Shown here one piece after another: positions 21,719-31,900 of a DNA stretch of 64,000 bases. Numbering within the stretch: the stretch's first letter is position 1; the number at the start of each line of letters is the position of its first letter. The notes under the pieces were generated by a model, which worked only from the letters and a program-made list of their open reading frames with translations, did not search any database and had not been told where the DNA came from. Location of the stretch: positions 1 through 64,000 of the forward strand of contig VXBP01009307.1 of the NCBI GenBank assembly GCA_013400115.1, given 5' to 3'. The position numbers were made by a program, and so were the translations under genes. Source of the DNA: Rhinopomastus cyanomelas (Eukaryota > Chordata > Aves > Bucerotiformes > Rhinopomastidae).

Positions 21719-23414
21719 ATCTCAATCCCTGCTGCTCTGAGCTCTGCAGGGCTGGTGGGTAGCAAAGGGTGGGCACCAGTATCCTAAGGGGGATGGGGCT
21801 ACCCTGGCCTCTGAGTGCGAGTGGTGGCAGCATCTGAAGCCAGTCCTGCAGGCACTGTCTGTTCCTCAGTTTTTCTCTGCAGCAGGGACCTGCCTCCACC
21901 CTTTGTCCTGTGTGCTGGTGGGTGTTGGGGACCCAGCTCAGCACTGTGTCCTGGGTTGGTGGCACTGGGTTGGAGATGAGGATTCTCTGTCAACTCACCC
22001 CCACCAGGTCCAGGGACAATCTGCCCAGGTTCCAGTGTCTGCCCTTTGCCCTTTTGTGCTTGTGCTGGCAGTGAATATCCCACCCACCCCCTGCCCAGTC
22101 ATGGCCACCCAAGGATATTCCTCCCACATTGGGATCAGGGGCACTCAGCCTCCAAGGACAGTTGAGTTCTCCTCCATCCTTGCCTTGTAGGGCACCCAGG
22201 ACCCCACCTCAGAGCTGCCCCATCCCTATTGAAGGAGAGTGAGCCAGGGAGGTGCAAAAAGGGCCAGAAGCACTGATACCTCCCTAACTTAGGGTGTAGC
22301 AGGACCCCTCAAGTCTGGGCATCACCCCCACCCTCAGCACCCTGGATCCCCAGGAGCACGTTAGAAGCTGGAGCAGGCGGGCTGGGCTGTCACAGCACCC
22401 CCATTGCGGGCTGGTGGCAGGCAGCCGCTTGCTGCAGTCCTGCTTGCTGGCTCTGCAGCGTGACTCAGCATAGCTCACCCAGCTCCCACCCCACTGGTGC
22501 GGCCCCTTCCCCCAGCCCCGAGGAAGCACATGCTGCCCACCTTGTCACTGGCCTCTCCCATGGTGCCTGTCATCCCCAGAGACACCCCCCAACCCCTGTG
22601 GCCACCCAACCCCATCCATCCCCATCCCAGGAGTACCATCTGCTCCTGCAGCCCCAGTGCAGGCAGGGACCCCATTTCCAAGGCCAAGCTGGGGCTCAGA
22701 GAGATAGGGAATGGTGGGAGTCAGCCTGCACCCCAACACCACTGCAAGCCTGGAGCAGCGGATGGGGAGCTGCTGGATCCAGCCCTGCCGGTCTCCCTGG
22801 CTCAGGATCTGGTGGTCTGAGCACTGACTCTGCTATGGCACCTCTACAGGCACTGGGAGAGAGGGATTGAGGCATTTGTCCTGTGAGATGGGACTGAAAA
22901 CGATGCTGAGGTGATGTGGTAGTTGGGATTTTAAAGGGATTTTTGCACCCCACTTCTGGAGTGTTGGGAGCCTGCCAGGATCAGCCTTGCACGGCATTGC
23001 TGTGCACAACACAGAGGACCTAGAGGTTACTGGGAGGTGAGGAGGGTGTCCAGAAAAGCATCCGGCAGTGTGGGACATGGGCTGAGCACCCAAACTGTTC
23101 CCTATAACTGTCCCCACATCCCCAGACACAGAGGCAAGTGCAGGGCAGGACCCCACTGTCTGCTTCTGCTGTGCCCTGGGGACAAGAGTTGCTCCCCGGT
23201 GCATATTCCCATCCCTGGTGTGGAGGACAGCAGGGTTTTGCAGCCTGGAGCACCCACCCTGCACCCCAATGGCTGCATCCGAGAAGACTGCAGTGTGACA
23301 AAACCAAAGGCACAGCCAGAGGCAGAGTACCCAGGCATGACTGGACCCTCGTGCCCACCTGGGCAGCCCCTTGCCCATAGGATTCTCCAGCAGCATCACC
23401 ATGGGAATCACGTT

Positions 23415-23580
23415 GTGGGCATCACTGCCGGCTAATTGCTTTCTTACCTCTCCCTAAATGCAGGTGACGGCAGCGAGGCGGCAGCGAACGGGATTCTGCC
23501 AGCACTCAGCAGCCCACGTGGGGTGGCTTCTGCCAGGGGAATGAAACAGAATTAAAATAAATTCTAAAAGAGAGGGAAAA
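23415..23580. promoter_or_regulatory. Candidate conserved non-coding element
   Basis: The block runs from CCGGCTAATTGCTTTC through GTGACGGCAGCGAGGCGG to GAATTAAAATAAATTC. It has CpGs kept next to AT-rich homeodomain-like cores, unlike the flanks. Inferred from composition only. Confidence 0.25.
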
Positions 23581-23829
23581 AAAGGCACAGAGGAGGTGAT
23601 GATGGATGGGAGGGTTTGTGACCGTGGCCAGTTACCTGGGCAGAGGGGAGCCCTTGGGCCTGCAGGCACCAGCAGAGGGGCAGACGGGCAGATGCCCATG
23701 GGCCACAACCACACAGCCCCTGGCACCATGTGGGGAGCAGGCAGTGCGCCCACAGCCCCCTTCCCTTTGCCAGTGGACTAATTGTGCCAGTGACTCTGCA
23801 GTTCCCAAAATAGCTCCCGGCTCTGGCAG

Positions 23830-23843
23830 GCTGACGTCAGCAG
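23830..23843. promoter_or_regulatory. CRE / MAF-response-like palindrome
   Basis: GGCTGACGTCAGCA agrees with the C-type MAF recognition element at 13 of 14 positions and contains the full CREB site TGACGTCA (23832-23839). A related half-degenerate copy, GCTGACGTCGGCA, is at about 25030. Occupancy is unknown. Confidence 0.4.
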
Positions 23844-24719
23844 GAGCCGTGGCGGCAGGCCTGGTGAGGAACAGGGAAGGAGTATGTGGGGGTGATGAAT
23901 GGCCCCCACACCCCACTGTGGTCTTGCTGGGTGGCCTTGTCACCCTGGGCCACAGACCAGAGGGACTGAGACTTGCTATGGCACAGAGATACTGCAGGGA
24001 GATGCTGGGCCTTATCCATCCGATCAGAGGAGGAGGATGTGGTCCAAGGCTGCCCCTACCCTCCATTCTTGCCCATATCCTCAGGATTCGCCACTGCAGG
24101 GCATGGGTGGCTGCCTTGATTGGGGTAAATCTGCCTCTCATAGGGTAAAGTGTGTCCCCAGCCATGACAAATGCCCAGGATTGCCAAGGAGCAAGCCAGG
24201 ACTGCCATCCCAGGCACTCCCTGGGGAAACTGAGGCACACAGGGGGAAGCAGAGGTAGCAGGGAGAGCCAGGGGAGTCCTGATGAGGCAGAGAGTGAAGC
24301 CCAGCTCAAGGTCACCCAGGTGGTGCTGGGTACATCAAAACCAGGGATGCTCTCCAGGCCAGGGCTGCCTCTGGCACTGACTCACCCCTGTGCCAGTGCC
24401 CAGCTCCTCCGATTACAGGGACAGGATGGCATTAGTGGGGCACTGTGAGTGGCAGGGCTGGCCTGGCCTCACAAGGGCAACCCTGGCACTGGGTACAAAC
24501 CCACCTGCTCCCCACAAGTGGGGCACCCACAAACACCCCACAAGTACTCTGCAACCTTCCCCCACAAAGCACTGAATCCTCTGTCCGTATCCCAGACAGC
24601 AATGCTGCTTGTACTGTGCTCATACTGGTTGCAGAATGGGACCGCCATTGCTCCCAGCACAGCTGCCCTGTCGCCTGCCCTAGTTCCTGGGTAGCTCCTG
24701 AGCCCCACACCAGCACTTG

Positions 24720-25050
24720 CCGGAGGGCTAGCTTATTAGTCTGGAACATGGCGAAATAATTAAAGCCTCCTCCATTTCCCCTTGCTCATTTGTGCTCCTT
24801 CAGCCTGGATTAATGGGTCTCCTCTGCCCAGCACAGACTCATTCCTTATTCCTAATTGCCCATAAATCCTGGCCCCAAAATAACCCCAGCGTTTGCCTGG
24901 ACCTGCTGAAATATTCATTCTCTCCCTGCTGCCGCCCCCCACACCAGCCCCTCTCCAGGGATGGAGAGAGGAACTAATCGATGGCATCGAGTGCTGTGGA
25001 GCTGCAGCTGCTCCAGGAACTGGCAAACAGCTGACGTCGGCAAGAGGAGC
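24720..25050. promoter_or_regulatory. Candidate enhancer rich in homeodomain cores
   Basis: Within 330 bases there are AAATAATTAAA (about 24754), CTGGATTAATGGG (OTX/PITX-like GGATTA, about 24806), CCTAATTGCCCATAAATCC (about 24851), AAATATTCATT (about 24909) and CTAATCGATGG (ONECUT/CUX-like, about 24974), followed by a CRE/MARE-like site. Clustering of such cores in GC-rich DNA is typical of developmental enhancers. This is inference without alignment. Confidence 0.35.
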
Positions 25051-25857
25051 TGGGATGGGCAGGAACCACCGCTCTCCAGCTCCTATGCAGCCTGGCTGTG
25101 ATCCCACAGTGGGATGCTGTCGTGCCACCAGCATCTTTTGTGCTGGTATCCTGCATTGGTAGCCTGCTCCAAGGCACCTCTTGTACTGGCACCCTGAACC
25201 GGTACCCTGCTCAGTGCGTGTACTGGTACCCTGCTCCCACCTTGCCTGTAATTCCTTGATCCCACGGAGAAGATGCCCAGCTTGGGCATGGGATGCCTGG
25301 GGGGGGTCTCTGTGGATCCCGGGCATCCTGAGCTGGCTGTGGAAGGAAAGGCTGGAAGAAAAGGGATTACTCTGCCACCTCTCTTAGCTGGAAATCCTTT
25401 GCTTGCTGGGCTGCAGGTTGTGGAAGGGACAAGACCACGGACAAATCCAGACCTGCCTTTCCCAACTCGAAGTGAGGAGGAGCAGCCTTGCTGGCTCAGG
25501 AACAGCCTACAGGGAAAACAGGGAAAACCCAGCCACACTTTCTCATCTTCGTTCTTGTGACACTCCAAGAGGCAGCAGCATGCAAAGCAGCTTCCGGCCA
25601 CCAGTCCCCTCCCCACCTCCCACAGCCACCGGGAGAGGGAACACATGAAACTGGTGGAGCGCACATCGCCCTCTGACCCATTCTCCAGCTGGTGCAGGCT
25701 GGCGGGGATGGCTCTGTCCCCCTCCTGCTCCCAACGTGGCTCACGTGTCCTGGAGCTGGAGGTGAGGTGGGAGGTAGTGGTGGCAGTGGGGCGGTGAGGA
25801 GGCAGTGAGGAGAGCAGCTGGGGCTACGCGACTTGGGAATGCAGCAGAAAGGAGATG

Positions 25858-25863
25858 TTTTAT
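25858..25863 (-). terminator. Possible distal poly(A) signal for SSC4D
   Basis: AATAAA on the minus strand, about 2.8 kb downstream of the SSC4D stop. There is no independent support. Confidence 0.2.
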
Positions 25864-26221
25864 TCACACCCCAGGCCCTGCCCTCTCCCTGTGTCCCAGC
25901 AAGCCAATGTCCAACCACACCACCACAGCCTGCCTGCAAGATGCCTCTGAGCCTCAAGTTTCCCTACTGATGGAAACCTGGGCTGGCAGCGGTGTGCTGG
26001 GACAGCTCTGCCCATAGGGAGCAGTGGAGATGCAGCTAGGGTCACCCTGATGTCACCCGAGGGGACCTGCACCAGCCTGGCAGCTGCTCAGTAACCTGTC
26101 CCCAATGGCCACAGAGCATTGGTGATTGCAGCATAGACTGTGCACCAGCCCTTTGCTCCCACCTGGGCTTGGAGTGGGTGGCAGGGGGGCAAGTGAGGTC
26201 TCAGCACACTTCAGAGGGCTT

Positions 26222-26227
26222 TTATTT
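26222..26227 (-). terminator. Possible poly(A) signal for SSC4D
   Basis: AATAAA on the minus strand (within CTAAATAAAAGC), about 2.45 kb downstream of the SSC4D stop codon. If used, the 3'UTR would contain two CR1 copies in antisense. A nearer non-canonical signal is equally possible. Confidence 0.3.
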
Positions 26228-26611
26228 AGTCACAAAACAAACCCAAAGGCTTATAAGAAAAAAATGGGTGGGAAAAAACCCCAAAGCCAACCCAGGAATC
26301 TGTACGATCTACTGTGAACAAAGGAACTGAACAAAGAGGGGAGCAGTGCAGTGCAGGGAGCAGCTGGGTCCTGTTCTGTGCCGTCGCTCTTCCCCACTCT
26401 CATAGCCCATCCCTGAAAACATGAAGGTCATTTTGCTGGGGTCCCCTTAGAAATTTGAACCATTTGATGGTGAAGGCGGCTGTTGCTGCTGGCTGCATCC
26501 TTCCACCTGAGCTGAGAGGGAAATGGCCTTTACGCTAAAGGACCAGCACTGGGAAGCACCTAGGCTCCAGGCTCAGCACCACCCTCTCCTTGTGCTGGGC
26601 AAGGATTTGGG

Positions 26612-27683
26612 ATGGAGGAGGTAGGTTAGGAACTGGTTGCAGGATAGAGTTCAGAGGGTGGTGATCATTGGTGCCAGGTCCAGCTGGAGAGCTGTGACTA
26701 GTGGTGTCCCCAAGGATCGGTGCTGGGGCCAGTCTTGTTCAACATCTTCATCAATGACACTGATGAGGGCACAGAGTGTGTCTGCTCAGCAAGTTTGCTG
26801 ACGACACCAAGCTGGGAGGCTTGGCTGATACGGCTGAGGGCTGTGCTGCCATCCAGAGAGACCTGGACAGACTGGAGGGCTGGGCACAGAGTAACCAGAT
26901 GAAGTTCAACAAGGACAAGTGCAGAGTCCTGCATCTGGGGAGGAATAACAAACTCCACCAGCACAAACTGGGAGGTGATCTACTGGAAAGCAGCCCTGTG
27001 GAGAGGGACGTGAGGGTCCTGGTGGACGACAGGTTAACCATGGCACAGCAATGTGCCCTGGTGGCCAATAAGGCCAATGGGATCCTGGGGTGTATTAGGA
27101 GGAGTGTGTCCAACAGATCGAGGGAGGTTCTTCTCCCCCTCTATTCTGCCCTGGTGAGGCCTCATCTTGAGTACTGTGTTCAGTTTTGGGCCCCCCGGTT
27201 TAAGAGGGACGGGGATCTGCTGGAGAGGGTCCAGGGGAAGGCTACGAGGATGATTAGGGGACAGGAGGGCATGGCTTATGAGGAGAGGCTGAGGGACTTG
27301 GGGCTTTTTAGTCTGGAGAAGAGAAGACTTAGAGGGGATTTGATAAATGTTTATAAGTATCTGAAGGCTGGCCAGGAGGGGGGGGGACAGGCTCTTTTCA
27401 CTTGCTCCCTGTGATAGGACAAGGAGCAATGGCTGTAAGTTGCAGCAGAGGAGGTTCCACCTCAATACAAGGGGGAACTTCTTTACTGTAAGGGTCACAG
27501 GGCACTGGAACAGGCTCCCCAGGGGCGTCGTGGAGTCTCCTTCTCTGGGGACTTTCAAGGCCTGCCTGGATGTGTTCCTCTGTGATCTGTTAGATAGTTT
27601 TGTCCTGCTCCGGCAGGGAGGTTGGACTTAATGATATCTTTGGGTTCCTTCCAACCCCTAACATCCTATGATCCTATGATCTT
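26612..27683 (+). mobile_element. CR1 LINE 3' half with frameshifts
   Basis: Copy of the RT C-terminal half plus 3'UTR, ending in AACATCCTATGATCCTATGA. The GVPQGSVLGP box is split by a one-base loss near 26708. The frame 26776-27414 holds SKFADDTKLGG and LEYCVQFWAP and then breaks in a G-run near 27380, with the tail resuming in another frame (27440-27631). It is a different subfamily from the copies at 3.3 and 48 kb. It lies antisense to SSC4D, downstream of its stop. Confidence 0.92.
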
Positions 27684-28284
27684 CCTGATGGTTTTCAATG
27701 TGCCCCTGCCCTGCCTGCCCTCAGAGCATCATTGAGTTCCTGGGAAAGAGCAGCCGGAGCTGGCTCAGATATGGTCTGGACCACACAGGATGGAGAAGGA
27801 TGGGGATGTTGCAGAGAGCTTGGTGTTTCCCTGCTCCAAAGAAGGGATTTTGGGGCTGTGGTGAAGCCCCCCAGGGAAGGGAAATCTCATCTGAACTCTT
27901 TGCAAATCCAGCAGCATTTGCTGAGGAAACAGGAAGTGAAACAGGTGAGAGCGGTACAGGGCTGCAGACAGATAGGGGTAGATTTCTGCTGCACGGGAAC
28001 TCGGGAGGGCTTGGTCTTTCTTCTGCCAGGATGGGAAGAAAACCCACAGTATTCAGGTTGTTGAGGGGTTGCAAAGCAAATTGCAGAATGGCAGCCTCTT
28101 GCTGCAGAGCCACTGGAACAGACTAGTTTGCTTTCAGCTCTGTTTCGCAGTTGCAGACTATAATCTAACGTCATTTTCACAGCAGAAAACCCATTTTTCT
28201 TCCTCCACAGCTCTTAAATGAAAGAGCTGAAACCAACCAGATTTCACACCAGAAATGGTTTTGCTTTTCCAAAGGTCGGTTCAC
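27684..28284. other. SSC4D downstream region, nothing recognised
   Basis: Unique sequence between two plus-strand CR1 copies, possibly part of the SSC4D 3'UTR. Confidence 0.4.
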
Positions 28285-28495
28285 AGAGAAGGAGCTTCCA
28301 TCAGACATTGGAACAGGTTGCCCAGGGAGGTTGCGGCTGCTCCATCTCTGGAAGTGTTCAAGGCCAGGTTGGATGGGCCTCTGGGCACCCCAGTCTGGTG
28401 AGAAGTGTCGCTGCCCATGGCAGGGAATTGAGACTAGAAGATCTTTAAGATCCCTTCCAACCCAACTCATTCAATGATCCTATGGTTTTAGGAGC
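28285..28495 (+). mobile_element. CR1 3' end
   Basis: CATTGGAACAGGTTGCCCAG, the GTTCAAGGCCAGGTTGGATG segment and a terminal CCTTCCAACCCAACTCATTC identify a plus-strand CR1 tail about 190 bases downstream of the SSC4D stop codon, antisense to the gene. Confidence 0.85.
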
Positions 28496-28680
28496 TGAGG
28501 GAAGCCCAGTCTTTGGCCAGCTCTTCCCATCCTCAAACCTCCACAGAGGACTCTGTGAGGTGAGTGGGGAAACTGAGGCAGAGAGTACCCCTCTCCATGT
28601 GCACTGACACCAGCTAACTCTACCACCTCTGTCCCCCCCTGTACCTGTGTGAAGGTTTCGGTGGGCAGGCAGACAGATGT

Positions 28681-28997
28681 TCATTGTGTGCTGCAAACAG
28701 CACCTGCGTCCTCAGAGTGATCACAGTTGTGGACGTCCCAGCGGATGTGGGAGCAGTGCAGCAGTGAGGGCTCATGGCCCTTGCACTTTAGGTTGTCAAG
28801 GAAGATATAGCCGGTGCCTTGGCCGTACCAAGCCTCTCCCCAGGCTGCAATGGCATGTCCACAGCCCAGCTGCCTGCACACCACCTTGGCATCGCGCAGG
28901 TCCCAAGCGTCGTCACACACCGTCCCCCACTGTGAGAGGTAGAACATCTCCACACGCCCCTCGCACTGGTGGCTGCCATTTACCAGGCGCAGGGACC
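28681..28997 (-). CDS. SSC4D: SSC4D exon 9: SRCR domain 4 and stop
   Basis: The acceptor CCCCTCCACAG precedes SLRLVNGSHQCEGRVEMF. The domain contains WGTVCDDAWD, VVCRQLGCGH and ends DHSEDAGAVCSTQ before TGA at 28683-28681. Eight cysteines are present. An N-glycosylation sequon (NGS) lies at its start. Only three residues follow the last domain cysteine, so the protein stops directly after the fourth SRCR. The preceding exon donates one base, completing a glycine codon. Confidence 0.92.
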
Positions 28998-31900
28998 CTG
29001 TGGAGGGGAGAGTTGAGGCAGCTCCTGCTCATGCCCACCCCAGCACTGCAGCCCCTTCTCCCTGCCTGCCATGGCCCTGGCACAGCAGGAACCAAACAGT
29101 TGGAAGTGATGATCTTAAAAATCTCTTCCAACCAAAGAGACTCTGTGTGTGGTTCTGTGACCTGCTGGATGGGTCCCCAGGGCTTTTGGAGAAGGCGCCC
29201 TTCCTGGGCAGGTGGCCCCAAGGTGAGAAGAATCCTGGTCTCTCCAAGGCTGGGCAGATGTTTGCTGCTACCCACAGCTCCAGTATTGCCTCTGCATAAG
29301 TGGGAGCATGAGGGGGTGACAACTTGCCAGCCTTGGAACTGGGGCTGGATTGCGGAACTTGGAACTGCGGTGGATGCTCATGTTGAAGGAACAATGACTC
29401 ATTTCCACTGGTCCATCCCCTCATGTCCCTACCAAGGTCCATTCCTTCTTCTCCGCACTGAGATCCATCACATCCTCTCCCCACCAAGGTCCATCCCCTT
29501 GTCTTCCACAGAGGTCCATCATCTAATCATCCACCATCTGAGGTCTATCATCTCCTCTGCTTGGACCAGCCTTGGGTGCACAAGAGAGGCCACAGCTGAC
29601 CAGTGCCATCAGCATGGGTTTCCCCCCTCCCATAGGCTGCTCCAGTCTGGTGCTTCAGGCACTACCAAAGCCACTGGCCTCTGAGACAGGAGATCTGAGC
29701 CACTTCCACTTCCACCCAGTGCCAGTGCAGAGTGTCCCAGCAGCTGGCCCCATGTCCCCAGGCGATGCATCAGTACCTACCATCCTTGGGAGGAGTCTGG
29801 GCTGCCCTGGTGGTTGTATCGGTGACTTCCTGGAAATGGACTCCAGAATCATCAGCCCCTGATACAGTGGAGAAGGGATGGGAAAAGGGACTCAGGGGAT
29901 ACTAGGTCATAACCCCCGGGTCATAACCCCCCAGCAGCAGTGTGGGGTGGACAGGGATGGATATGGGGGTGTGGATGGTGGGATGTACAGCCAGGGTGCT
30001 CCCAGAGAACTGCACTAACAGATCAGATATGGGATCTGAGCTCTGGCCATCAATGACCATAGGATCATAGGATCATAGGATGTTAGGGGTTGGAAGGGAT
30101 CCAAGAGATCATCGAGTCCCATCTCGCCTGTGTCCCACCCACCATCGGCAGGAGGAATCCCAGGGCCTGGTGGTTCACATTCACCCCCTATCCCATTTTG
30201 GGGACCCCATTTGCCACAGACAACCTGAGTGTGGAAAAGCTCCTACATCCCTCCTCTTGCTGGATTTCCACACCACTGCTCCAAACCTCAGAAGAGAGCT
30301 GGGGAGTCCCAGGCAGCTGCATCCCTCACACCTCTCCCACCCCACTGACAAGGGGAGCCCCTTGGGTAGGAGTTGGTGGCCATGGGGCTCACTGCCACTC
30401 TCACCTCGGCAGATGACTCCAGCGTCCTCGTGATGGCCGCAATTGTGTTGCCCCCAGCCGAGGTGGAAGCAGTCAGCCAGGCGAGCCTCACTGCCACTGC
30501 AGCCCACATTATCCAGCAGCACTGGCCCGCTGCCATAGCCAAAGGAGCCGAGGACAGTGGCAGTGAGGGCAGTGCCGCAGCCCAGCTGCCGACACACCAC
30601 CTGGGCATCGGGGAAGTCCCAGTCGTCGTCACAGACAGTGCCCCATGTTCCATGGTGCTGCACCTCCACCCGCCCACGGCAGCTCCCGTTCCCGTTGGCC
30701 AATCGCACACTGCCACCTGTGTGGGGGACCCTGGCACAAGAAAGCTGCCGGGGGACCACGGCTCCGTGGAGGTTGGATGATCCCCATTCACTCTCTGGGA
30801 GCATAGGGTGACTCCCCAGGGAACATAGGGTGACATCTAGGGATAGGAGTGGGACCCTGGGAGCATGGGTTGAGATCTGGGGATGGGGCATGAGACCCTG
30901 AGGATGTGGAGTGAGTCCTGGGGATGTGGGGTGAGTCCTGGAGAAATGATTCCCTGGGTTGCTCCTGGGGACATAAGAGTGCCCTGGGAGTGTGAACTCT
31001 GGCAATGTGGAAGATCCCCTGGGAGTGTGGGGTAACCCTGGGTGCTGTGAGGTGGGCCCTGTGGCTATTGAGGATCCACCCCCACCAGGGACCCACAGTC
31101 CAGGAGGCCATATGAGACCCTGTGCAGGACTCACAATGGCCAACACTTACTCTCCTGCTCGACGGTGAGGAGGGTGCTGGTGGCCACCTCGGTGGCCAGG
31201 GAGGGCTGGTCCCTGCTGTCTGTCACTGCTGGGGCAAGCATGGGGACACGTTGAAGGGGTCCAGCTAGACCCCTCACTCAAGTTGGTGCATGGTGGCCAG
31301 GGTGAGCTGGGGTCTGCCAACCTCCTACCTGTGGCCGTGGCAGTGAGTGTCTCTTCATAGTTCAGGGTCACTGAGGTGGTGAAGGAGGTGATGGTGGATG
31401 TATCTAGCCCTGCAGTGACAGAGAGACAGAGATGACAGGTGGGGAGAAGCAGCAAAGCCATGAACTTGCTGATGTGGGAGACCCAGCCTGATCCAGAATG
31501 ATGGAGATGGACTGTGACCTCCTGGCTGTCCCAGTGCGGCAGCTGGTGCTTCTTGAGCTCACTGCAATCACTGAGGTCCCTCCCGCAGTGCCAAGGAGTC
31601 CTTTGCTTCTACTTCAAGGGTTTGTTAGCTCCAAAGGTTTGATTTTCCCCTGCCCCATGGAGCGTGTGATGATTGTGGGGCTGCTAGCAGCTTCCAATCC
31701 AGGTGAGGAGCCAGGGGGAAAGGCGTGTTTAGGGAGGAGGCTGACAAAATGGTCCCTTTCTCCTATATCAGCCTGTTTGTTAACAAGGAGAAGGGGGAAG
31801 TGTTGGCACCTACTGCTCCTGTTGTTAGCTGCAATAACAAGGGAACTTGGGGGGTTATTAGCACTGTAAATCAGCTGAGGATGGCAGAAACACATTGTCT

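Larger units (their letters stand above)
19476..26220. other. Intergenic region between YWHAG and SSC4D
   Basis: GC-rich unique DNA. Large open frames on both strands (for example 23632-24315 minus and 22833-23411 minus) have no recognisable domain, overlap each other and are expected from the base composition. Short degenerate tandem repeats occur at about 20505-20575 (24-base CCCTGGGATG units) and 25135-25235 (CTGGTACCCTGCTC units). Four AT-rich islands or motif sites are listed separately. Confidence 0.5.

Noticed and set aside
22833..23411. 192-codon frame, minus strand
   Set aside because: No recognisable domain, and competing frames on both strands; not supported.
23632..24315. 227-codon open frame, minus strand
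   Set aside because: No domain, overlaps equally long frames on the other strand, composition-driven in GC-rich DNA, no splice context.
28677..29684. 335-codon open frame, plus strand
   Set aside because: It is antisense to the SSC4D SRCR4 exon and runs through the intronic minisatellite; a shadow frame.
30181..31146. 321-codon frame, minus strand
   Set aside because: It contains the true SRCR3 exon, but the flanks read through introns, including a minisatellite; splice sites limit the exon to 30405-30716.
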